In this document: piece by piece, positions 6,463 through 12,109 of the stretch
Numbering within the stretch: position 1 is the stretch's first letter
How the letters are laid out: every line of letters starts with the position of its first letter
Assembly (NCBI RefSeq): GCF_001557235.1
Contig: NZ_LSJI01000194.1
Coordinates: 1 to 12,109, forward strand
Reading direction: 5' to 3'
DNA length: 12,109 nt
DNA from: Phenylobacterium sp. CCH9-H3
GTDB taxonomy: Bacteria > Pseudomonadota > Alphaproteobacteria > Caulobacterales > Caulobacteraceae
Translations under genes and position numbers: made by a program
Notes under the pieces: model-generated
Told to the model about the DNA's origin: nothing
Seen by the model: the letters and a program-made list of their open reading frames with translations, nothing else
Database searches by the model: none

Positions 6463-8495
6463 TGCACGCCTCCGAATACCGAGCGCCCGTCGCCGGGCCA
6501 GTAGGCGGCGCTGGCGGCCGTGGCCGCGATCTGCGCCTGGACGTTGGAGATATAGTCCTTGTCGCCGAGGTTGCGGATGTCGAGGAACAGCGAGAGCCGC
6601 TCGTTCAGCACCCATCCCGTGTTGAGATTAACCACCGCATAGGCCGGGGCCTGGGTGGTGTTCTTGTAGTCGACCTGGATCTTCGAGGCCGACCATTCGA
6701 TGGACGGGGCGACGAACCATCCGGAGGGGGCGTCGTAGCGCAGCTCGGCCCGGTAGAAATGCTTCGGCACGATAGGCAGGCGGTTGTCGCCGTACTGGCC
6801 GTCGCCGTCGAACCGGAAGTCGGACAGCGTATAGGTCTGGCGCAGCCGCAGGCGTTCGGCGATCCGCCAGTCCAACGCCGCCTCGATCCCCTGATGGATC
6901 GTCTTGTCCGCGTTGAAGGTGGACGCCGGGATGTTCGGGCCGACGGTGAACTGCAGGAGCTCCTTGTCCAGCCAGGCGCGGTAGAGGGTGACGTCCCACA
7001 GGAACGGACCGCGCCGACCGCGCGTGCCCAGTTCGGCGGTCCAGGCCTCCTGCGCCTTCACGGGGGCGAAGCCCAGGTTGGTGGGCGACATCGATCCGAG
7101 GTTCGGCGGCTCCACCGACCTGGTCACGTTGGCGAACAGCTGGGCGCCGTCGTTCGCCTCCCAGATGAGCCCGACGCGCGGGGCGATCCAGTCGTAGGTC
7201 TTGGAGGCCTTCAGGTCGATCGTCCCCGCGACCCCCGGGATCGCAAAGCTGCGGTAGTCGCGCCGGGCCTGCCCCCAGGTCCCGCCGGCGACCACGGCCA
7301 GGTGCGGCGTGACGAAGACCCGCCCCTCGGCGAAGACGTCGGCCGCGTCGGCGTTCTGGAGGGTGCGGGAGGTGGGCGCGCCGCGGGCGCCCCGCACATT
7401 GACGTAGAAGTTGGAGTCGAGATCCCCCGTGCGGAGCCAGACGCCGCCGTAGGCGTCGGCGAGCAGGTCCCCGATCTCGCCCGCCCAGTCCAGCCGTGCG
7501 AAGACGCCGTAGTTGCGGCTCTGCTGGTCGATGACCTGGAAGATGGGATGGTCCAGGTCCTTCCAGACGGCGTAGGCGCCGGCCTCGAGCACCGTGCTGT
7601 CCGAGAGCCGCCAGGTGGTCCGGACGGAACTGCGCAGGCCGCGCTGATTGCGGCTCTGGTCGTTGTTGTAGTTGCCCGCCGTCGCCTGCCGCGGGTCGGC
7701 GTCGAACTGGGCGCGGGTCAGGGCGCCGGGGATCTCCTGGGCGATGTTCCAGCCGCCCACGACCAGCCGGACCTCGCGGTCCTCCCCGAAGCTGCGGCCC
7801 AGGTTCAGCGTGCCGAACTGGAGGTTCTGCTGGCTCTGCGGCCGATAGCCCTGGCCGGTCTGGTTGGTGGCGGCGGCGTAGGCGTCCCAGTCGCCGTGGA
7901 CGCGGGCCACGGCCACGTGCTCGCGCAGCAGGCCGTAGCTGCCGCCGTCGATCCGGACCAGAGCCTCGTGGCCCGCGTTGCGGCCGGTGGGCGTCACGAC
8001 GTTCACCGCCCCGCCCAGCAGCGCGCCGCCGAAGCGCAGGGCGTTGCCGCCGCGGTAGACCTCGGTGTAGCGGGCGATCAGCGGGTCGATGGACTGGCTG
8101 TCGCCATAGCCGTCGGCTTCGTTCAGCGGCAGGCCATCCTGGGCGTTCAGGAGTCCGCGATTGTGGTTGGCGTTGCCGATGCCGGAGCCGCGGATCGAGA
8201 GGCGGATATCCCCGCCCCACTTGCGCTGCGCATAGACGCCGGGCGCGTCGCGCAGGACGTCGTCCAGGGCGAGGGCGACGCGTTTTTCGTAGGACTCGGC
8301 GGAGATCACCGAGACGGCCCCCGGGGTTTCCGACAGGCGCTGGCGCGCATCCGCCACCACGGGGGGATCTTCGGGATTTCGGGCGCCGGTGACGATCACC
8401 GAGTCGACGGTGGTGGGCGGCGCATCGTCCGCGGCGAGGGCGATCGACGGGATGGCCGACGCGGCGAGCAGCGCCGCGCGCAAGGCGGGTTTCAT
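6450..8495 (-). CDS. TonB-dependent outer-membrane receptor, probable copper or copper-chelate transporter
   Basis: A 681-residue receptor. The signal peptide ends at ALA|AD (residue 21), followed by a TonB box around DSVIVTG (31-37) and a plug domain from about 50 to 170 with YTEVYRGGNALRFGG and GGAVNVVTPTG. The rest is a 22-strand-type barrel ending in the aromatic residue expected for BAM insertion (VQWAF). It takes up a ligand across the outer membrane using energy from TonB-ExbB-ExbD. The substrate is inferred to be copper, or a copper complex, from the flanking DUF2946, DUF1775 and PCuAC genes. The protein itself has no cysteine and only two methionines, unlike methionine-rich copper receptors such as OprC, so a chelated metal or other ligand is possible. 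CGGAG lies about 8 bases before the ATG. It is separated from the DUF2946 ORF by 59 bp containing a strong hairpin. Confidence 0.92.
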   Translation of the reverse strand: MKPALRAALLAASAIPSIALAADDAPPTTVDSVIVTGARNPEDPPVVADARQRLSETPGAVSVISAESYEKRVALALDDVLRDAPGVYAQRKWGGDIRLSIRGSGIGNANHNRGLLNAQDGLPLNEADGYGDSQSIDPLIARYTEVYRGGNALRFGGALLGGAVNVVTPTGRNAGHEALVRIDGGSYGLLREHVAVARVHGDWDAYAAATNQTGQGYRPQSQQNLQFGTLNLGRSFGEDREVRLVVGGWNIAQEIPGALTRAQFDADPRQATAGNYNNDQSRNQRGLRSSVRTTWRLSDSTVLEAGAYAVWKDLDHPIFQVIDQQSRNYGVFARLDWAGEIGDLLADAYGGVWLRTGDLDSNFYVNVRGARGAPTSRTLQNADAADVFAEGRVFVTPHLAVVAGGTWGQARRDYRSFAIPGVAGTIDLKASKTYDWIAPRVGLIWEANDGAQLFANVTRSVEPPNLGSMSPTNLGFAPVKAQEAWTAELGTRGRRGPFLWDVTLYRAWLDKELLQFTVGPNIPASTFNADKTIHQGIEAALDWRIAERLRLRQTYTLSDFRFDGDGQYGDNRLPIVPKHFYRAELRYDAPSGWFVAPSIEWSASKIQVDYKNTTQAPAYAVVNLNTGWVLNERLSLFLDIRNLGDKDYISNVQAQIAATAASAAYWPGDGRSVFGGVQWAF

Positions 8496-8521
8496 GGATG
8501 GACTCCGAACATGATGGGACA

Positions 8522-8543
8522 GGCGCGCGAGGGCTCGCGCGCC
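8522..8543 (-). promoter_or_regulatory. GC-rich hairpin between the DUF2946 ORF and the receptor gene
   Basis: A perfect 10-bp inverted repeat, GGCGCGCGAG (8522-8531) and CTCGCGCGCC (8534-8543), with only two bases between the arms, so the real loop opens to four or six bases. It lies in the 59-bp spacer, downstream of the DUF2946 stop and upstream of the receptor ribosome site. It has no T tract. Its position suits a structure whose formation depends on ribosomes on the upstream ORF, or a pause site near a Rho-dependent stop. Confidence 0.5.
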
Positions 8544-8554
8544 GGTGGCAGCGA

Positions 8555-8914
8555 TCAGGCTTCGGAGGTCGGGGGTCCCTGGCCCGGCGGCCGCGGCGGG
8601 GCGCGGGCCGGCGGTATGAGGCGGTGCGGTCGGACGGCGGGAGGCGCCTCGGCGACCACATAGGCCACGTGGCTGACGCTCACCGCGGAGGGCGGGTCGG
8701 CGGCGGGGGCGGGGCAGAGGCAGTGCTTGCAGCTATGGTCGGCCGACGGCGAGCCGCCGCCGTCCGGCGCCGCCTGCAGCCCCATGTCGGTGCAGATCAG
8801 GAGCTCGCCCGCCGCGGCCGGGGCCGCGGCGGCGAAGGCCGGGACCAGCGCCTGGACAAGCAGGGCGAAGACCGCCAGCAGGGCGATCATCGCCCGGCGC
8901 TCGGCGCGCTCCAT
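8555..8914 (-). CDS. DUF2946 small protein, CruR-like copper-sensing upstream ORF
   Basis: A 119-residue protein with a hydrophobic N-terminal segment (about residues 9-34), Cys41 and a metal-site-like cluster His60, Cys62, His64, Cys65, Cys67. The cluster contains a CXXC motif, CKHC, at 62-65. Its tail is proline-rich and contains RAPP at 104-107 followed by RPP. In Bordetella pertussis the DUF2946 protein CruR heads an operon for a TonB-dependent receptor: its nascent chain senses copper through CXXC, and a C-terminal RAPP motif causes translation arrest that decides whether transcription continues. Both motifs and the same gene order are here. The start at 8912-8914 is chosen because it leads straight into the hydrophobic segment; an in-frame ATG at 8993-8995 would add 27 residues and has no ribosome site. 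The arrest function is inferred, not shown. Confidence 0.82.
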   Translation of the reverse strand: MERAERRAMIALLAVFALLVQALVPAFAAAAPAAAGELLICTDMGLQAAPDGGGSPSADHSCKHCLCPAPAADPPSAVSVSHVAYVVAEAPPAVRPHRLIPPARAPPRPPGQGPPTSEA

Positions 8915-9024
8915 CCCAGCCTGTTTGCTCGGCAGCCCCACAAACCGGCGTCCTATACGCACCGCAGGATTCCGCAAGTCGCCGCGATGCCCCATAGTGA
9001 GGCTATCGACAAATCGGAGACCTG
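8915..9024. promoter_or_regulatory. Divergent intergenic region: copper operon and antiporter
   Basis: This 110-bp gap separates the leftward copper operon from the rightward antiporter, so both promoters should lie here. The best -10 candidates are weak: TATAGG on the - strand (complement of 8952-8957) and CATAGT on the + strand (8993-8998), each without a good -35. I see no clear operator. The antiporter ribosome site (CGGAG, about 9015-9019) is at its right end. Confidence 0.35.
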
Positions 9025-10806
9025 ATGGAAGGCCACGTCCAGCCCGGCGCGTACAAGGATGTCGTACTGTTTCTCGCCACGGCCGGGGTCGTGGTTCCGC
9101 TGTTCCGCCGCTGGCGGGTCAGCCCGATCCTCGGGTTCCTGGGCGCAGGCGTGGTCCTGGGGCCGTACGGCCTCGGCAGCCTAGCCCACGAGATCGAGTG
9201 GCTGAGCGCCTTCACCATCGACAATCCGGCCCAGCTGGCCCAGCTGGCCGAGCTCGGCGTGGTGTTCCTGCTGTTCATGATCGGCCTGGAGCTGTCATGG
9301 GAGCGCCTGCGGTCCCTGCGCCGCTATGTCTTCGGCCTGGGCGCGCTGCAGGTCGGGCTCTGCCTGACGTCGACGGCGGCGGTGGCGATGGCCATGGGCC
9401 AGCCCCCGGCGGCGGCCATCGCCATCGGCGCGGCGCTGGCCCTGTCCTCGACCGCGATCGTGATGCCGATCCTGGCGGAGCAGAAGCGCCAGCACGCCGT
9501 CGCGGGCCGCGCCACCTTCTCGGTCCTGCTGTTCCAGGACCTGGCGGTGGCCCCGATCCTGGTCACCCTCACCCTCATGGGGCGGCGTTCGGACGAGCCC
9601 TTCTCACCGGCCATGCTGCTGTCGCTGCTGCCGGCGATCGCCGGCGTCGCGGCGCTGTTCCTGTTCGGCCGCCTGCTGCTGCGGCCGATGCTGCGCTCGG
9701 TGGCCAAGGCCAAGAGCGAGGAGCTGTTCCTCGCGGCGTCGCTGCTGGTGGTCGTCGGCGCCGGGCTGGTCAGCGCCCTGGCGGGCCTCTCCATGGCGCT
9801 GGGCGCCTTCGTCGCCGGCCTGCTCCTCGCCGAGACCGAGTTCCGCCACGAGGTCGAGGTGCGGGTCGAGCCGTTCAAGGGCCTGTTGCTGGGCATGTTC
9901 TTCATCTCGGTCGGCATCGGGCTGAACGTGCCGCTGCTACTGGAGCGGCCGCTGGTGATCGTGGGCTCGGCCGTGGCGCTGGTGTCGCTCAACACGGCGG
10001 TCGTCTTCGGGCTGGCCAAGGCCTTCCGCCTGAAGAGCCGCGCGGCGATCGAAGCCGCCCTGCTGCTGGCGGGCGCCGGCGAGTTCGCCTTCGTGATCCT
10101 GGGCCAGGCCATGGACCAGGGCCTGGTCGATCGGACGGTCGGCCAGACGGTGCTGGTGGCCGCAACCCTCTCCATGTTCTCGATCCCCTTCCTGGCGCAG
10201 CTTGGCCTCAAGCTGGGCGGCCGCCAGATCGTCCCCAGCGAACTGCCGCCGGAGCCGGAGGGCGAGCCCGACGACGAGCCCAAGGTCCTGGTGGTGGGCT
10301 ACGGCCGGGTCGGCCGGCTGGTGGGCGACATGCTGCGCCGGCACGAGATCGCCTGGGTCGGAGCCGAACTCGATCCCAAGCTCGTCGAACAGGGCCGCCG
10401 GGCGGGCGAGGCCATCTATTTCGGAGACGCGGCCCGGGCGGACTTCCTGATGCGCTGCGGCCTGGCCGACGCCCCGGCCCTGGTGGTGACCATGGACAAT
10501 CCCGAGGGCGCCGAGGCCATCGTGGCCGTCGCGCGGGAACTACGTCCGGACCTTACCATCGTGGCCCGCGCCAGGGACGCCCGCCACGCCCAGCGCCTGT
10601 ACGACCTGGGCGCCACCGACGCCGTGCCCGAGACCGTCGAGGCCAGCCTGCAGCTGTCCGAGGCCGTGCTGGTGGAGATCGGGGTGCCCATGGGCCTGGT
10701 CATCGCCTCGATCCACGAGCGCCGGGACGAGTTCCGAAAGTCGCTGAACCGGCCCGAATCGCTCGGCGGCCGGGCTCGCCGCTTCCAGCGCGAGCGCGGC
10801 GGCTGA
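9025..10806 (+). CDS. CPA2 monovalent cation:proton antiporter, KefB/KefC type
   Basis: A 593-residue inner-membrane protein. Residues about 10-395 form the multi-pass Na+/H+-exchanger domain, with FLLFMIGLEL, LSSTAIV, FQDLAVAP (Asp172) and GAGEFAFVILGQAM typical of KefB/KefC. The cytosolic stretch ETEFRHEVEVRVEPFKG matches the Kef regulatory loop region. A TrkA-N/RCK nucleotide-binding domain follows from about 420 to 540, with GYGRVG at 425-430. Such proteins exchange K+ (sometimes Na+) for H+ and help with electrophile, pH or osmotic stress; in Escherichia coli KefB and KefC are gated by glutathione adducts. The length equals that of KefB. No KefF or KefG ancillary gene is visible nearby. 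GGAG lies about 6 bases before the ATG. The family is sure; the ion and the gating ligand are not. Confidence 0.93.
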   Translation: MEGHVQPGAYKDVVLFLATAGVVVPLFRRWRVSPILGFLGAGVVLGPYGLGSLAHEIEWLSAFTIDNPAQLAQLAELGVVFLLFMIGLELSWERLRSLRRYVFGLGALQVGLCLTSTAAVAMAMGQPPAAAIAIGAALALSSTAIVMPILAEQKRQHAVAGRATFSVLLFQDLAVAPILVTLTLMGRRSDEPFSPAMLLSLLPAIAGVAALFLFGRLLLRPMLRSVAKAKSEELFLAASLLVVVGAGLVSALAGLSMALGAFVAGLLLAETEFRHEVEVRVEPFKGLLLGMFFISVGIGLNVPLLLERPLVIVGSAVALVSLNTAVVFGLAKAFRLKSRAAIEAALLLAGAGEFAFVILGQAMDQGLVDRTVGQTVLVAATLSMFSIPFLAQLGLKLGGRQIVPSELPPEPEGEPDDEPKVLVVGYGRVGRLVGDMLRRHEIAWVGAELDPKLVEQGRRAGEAIYFGDAARADFLMRCGLADAPALVVTMDNPEGAEAIVAVARELRPDLTIVARARDARHAQRLYDLGATDAVPETVEASLQLSEAVLVEIGVPMGLVIASIHERRDEFRKSLNRPESLGGRARRFQRERGG

Positions 10807-10852
10807 CCGGCGCCGAAAACGCAGAGCCCGAAAATTTTCATCGGAGGTTCAT

Positions 10853-10880
10853 CCACGCGGAACCAAGCGTGGCTTTGATC
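10853..10880 (+). terminator. Weak candidate terminator after the antiporter
   Basis: A 6-bp stem CCACGC/GCGTGG (10853-10858 with 10867-10872) with an 8-base loop is followed by CTTTGATC. The stem is short and the T tract poor. It lies 46 bases past the antiporter stop, where an end of transcription is expected. Confidence 0.3.
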
Positions 10881-11273
10881 CGTTGGGCGGTCTGACGACG
10901 GATGACGTGTCGGGGACTATCGGGCGAATGCATTCAGGGCGTGTGGAAACGAACGGCGCCGCAGCTGACGACCGTCGGCTCGTCTGCGCTGCGTCAATGC
11001 CTCGCCTTTACAAACAACGCCAAGGACTTGGGTCAGAACTCGACGGACGCTTGAACGAGACCGTTGCAGATTGGCGGAGGTTCTGGAGATGAGAATCGTG
11101 TTCGCACGGCGGATGCCTGGCGAACCGACGGGGCGATTGTGCTAGGGAGCCCTTGCGAATGCGAGCATTTGCGGGCGCCGGACGCCTGACGTCCTGGTAG
11201 AGCTTGGGAAAGGCTGGCGAAATTGCGGTTCGAGTGTGGCCCTGGCGACACTTTCGCAACGAGTAAGCCTTGT

Positions 11274-11279
11274 TATAAC
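11274..11279 (+). promoter_or_regulatory. Candidate -10 element for the outer-membrane protein gene
   Basis: TATAAC at 11274-11279 (5 of 6 bases of the consensus) lies 53 bases before the start codon, within GTTATAAC. The sequence 17 bp upstream (CTTTCG) is a poor -35, so the promoter may need an activator, or the match may be chance. Confidence 0.4.
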
Positions 11280-11332
11280 GGCGGCTGGGTCAAACGGCCG
11301 CACCACCTGAGGGCAACGAGAGGGCTCTGATT

Positions 11333-12109
11333 ATGAAGTTGAAACTCCTGGCTGGGGCCGCGATGGCTGCGGTTTTCGCCGCGTCCGGCGCCGCTGCGCA
11401 AGAAGGCTGGTACGGCGCCGTCGATCTCGGCTACCACTGGCCGGACTCGCTGGAAGCGACGTCCTCCAACAATGCCGCGAACGGCGCCCCCTATCAGTGG
11501 GATTTCAATCAGGAAGATGACTGGGCCGGCTTCGCCCGCCTCGGCTATCAGCTGAACGACAACTGGCGGATCGAACTGGAAGTCGGCTACCGCTCGGGCG
11601 ACATCGAGTCGGTCCGCGGCGGGTCGAACCAGGCCGTCGTCGGCCTCTGCACTCCCGGCGTGACGCGCACCGCCGCGGCTCCGGCCTGCGGCTCGCCGGA
11701 CGGCGACGTCTCGGCCTGGACCGTGATGGGCAATGTCATCTACGACATCCTGCCCGGCTCGGCCCTCAACCCGTTCGTCGGCGCCGGCGTCGGCGTGAAC
11801 CACGTCAAGATGGACGTGCTCGGCCAATTCTCGAACGTCCCGGGCACGGTGACGGCGGCCAACGCTCAGCAGAACCTGACGATCGACGACTCCGACACGG
11901 CGTTCGCCTACCAGCTGATCGCCGGCCTGGCCTGGAAGGCCACCGACCAGCTCAGCGTCGACCTCACCTATCGCTACCTGGGCGGCTCGGACCTGGACTT
12001 CACGTCCACCGGCAGCCTGGCCAGCGGCCTGCAGCCGGGCGTGTTCTCGGGCGACTATCGCGACCAGTCGGTGACGCTGGGCCTGCGGTACCTGTTCGCG
12101 GCTCCGCCG
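11333..12109 (+). CDS. OmpA-like outer-membrane beta-barrel protein (partial)
   Basis: An open frame of 259 codons running off the right edge with no stop. It starts with a signal peptide (MKLKLLAGAA, cleavage near AAAQ|E) and then GWYGAVDLGYHW, the first strand of an eight-strand OmpA-type barrel. Further alternating strands follow, such as DWAGFARLGYQL, WRIELEVGYR, NPFVGAGVGVNHV, QLSVDLTYRYLGG and SVTLGLRYLF. Two cysteines near residues 106 and 121 sit in one long extracellular loop and may form a disulfide. The last visible residues (FAAPP) look like the start of the Pro-rich linker that joins the barrel to a peptidoglycan-binding OmpA domain, so the full protein is probably OmpA-like. GAGAGGG lies 8 bases before the ATG. 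A barrel-only OmpW/OprF-like relative cannot be ruled out. Confidence 0.85.
   Translation, partial: MKLKLLAGAAMAAVFAASGAAAQEGWYGAVDLGYHWPDSLEATSSNNAANGAPYQWDFNQEDDWAGFARLGYQLNDNWRIELEVGYRSGDIESVRGGSNQAVVGLCTPGVTRTAAAPACGSPDGDVSAWTVMGNVIYDILPGSALNPFVGAGVGVNHVKMDVLGQFSNVPGTVTAANAQQNLTIDDSDTAFAYQLIAGLAWKATDQLSVDLTYRYLGGSDLDFTSTGSLASGLQPGVFSGDYRDQSVTLGLRYLFAAPP

Larger units (their letters stand above)
10807..11332. other. 526-bp region without a supportable gene
   Basis: G+C drops compared with the flanking genes, and the open frames on both strands lack ribosome sites, family motifs and the strong third-position G+C of real genes here. It holds a short hairpin soon after the antiporter (10853-10872), a stem GCGAATGC/GCATTTGC with a two-base spacer (11155-11172, one G-U pair) and, at its right end, the likely promoter and leader of the outer-membrane protein gene. 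Pieces at 11190-11240 look faintly like tRNA D- and T-arms but do not fold into a tRNA. It may be old, decayed sequence or carry an unrecognised RNA. Confidence 0.5.

Noticed and set aside
6462..8663. Long rightward open frame opposite the TonB-dependent receptor
   Set aside because: It is low-complexity and antisense to a clear receptor; no ribosome site or domain.
8912..8995. Longer N-terminus for the DUF2946 ORF from an ATG at 8993-8995
   Set aside because: It has no ribosome site, the added residues are basic and precede the hydrophobic segment, and it would occupy most of the divergent promoter region.
11089..11145. 18-codon ORF with GGAG upstream in the gap before the barrel protein
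   Set aside because: It is too short to judge, has no neighbour it would regulate, and shows no conserved motif.
11190..11245. tRNA-like pieces (TGGTAGAGC and GGTTCGAG)
   Set aside because: The stretch between them cannot form an anticodon arm and there is no acceptor stem, so it is not a tRNA gene; at most a remnant or coincidence.

Overview
The window is about 12.1 kb of high-GC DNA (most genes look near 70% G+C). It suggests an alphaproteobacterium of the Caulobacter/Phenylobacterium group. The grounds are the tightly overlapping hisS-hisZ-hisG order, the Caulobacter-like -35 element (TTGACG), the style of the TonB-dependent receptor and OmpA-like barrel proteins, and the G+C content. The assignment is inferred from gene content, not from a search.

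Left part (1-2819, + strand): the 3' end of hisS, then hisZ and hisG, each overlapping the next by a few bases. HisZ (a histidyl-tRNA synthetase paralogue) and HisG together form the ATP phosphoribosyltransferase that starts histidine synthesis. HisG carries an extra C-terminal segment of about 80 residues. The 542-bp gap after hisG (2820-3361) has no convincing gene but is full of structure: a promoter-like element overlapping the hisG stop codon, two copies of the same palindrome (TTTGAC-N6-GTCAAA), several hairpins ending in a strong intrinsic terminator (a candidate small RNA), and a cluster of four REP-like palindromic units in alternating orientation.

Middle part (3362-8914, - strand): a secreted M13 zinc metallopeptidase, and upstream of it a four-gene cluster read leftwards: DUF2946 small protein, TonB-dependent receptor, DUF1775/YcnI-like protein, PCuAC copper chaperone. 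The last three are overlapping or nearly so. The set points to copper acquisition and delivery: outer-membrane uptake, periplasmic binding, and hand-over to cytochrome oxidase. The DUF2946 protein has both marks of the copper-sensing upstream ORF known as CruR in Bordetella (a CXXC motif and a C-terminal RAPP motif). It heads the operon and is followed by a strong GC hairpin, so it is probably a regulator that acts during its own translation. This is the most interesting part of the window.

Right part (9025-12109, + strand): a CPA2 cation:proton antiporter of the KefB/KefC type with a C-terminal RCK/TrkA-N domain, diverging from the copper operon. A 526-bp stretch without a supportable gene follows, then the start of an outer-membrane beta-barrel protein, cut by the window edge, that is probably the N-terminal barrel of an OmpA-type protein.
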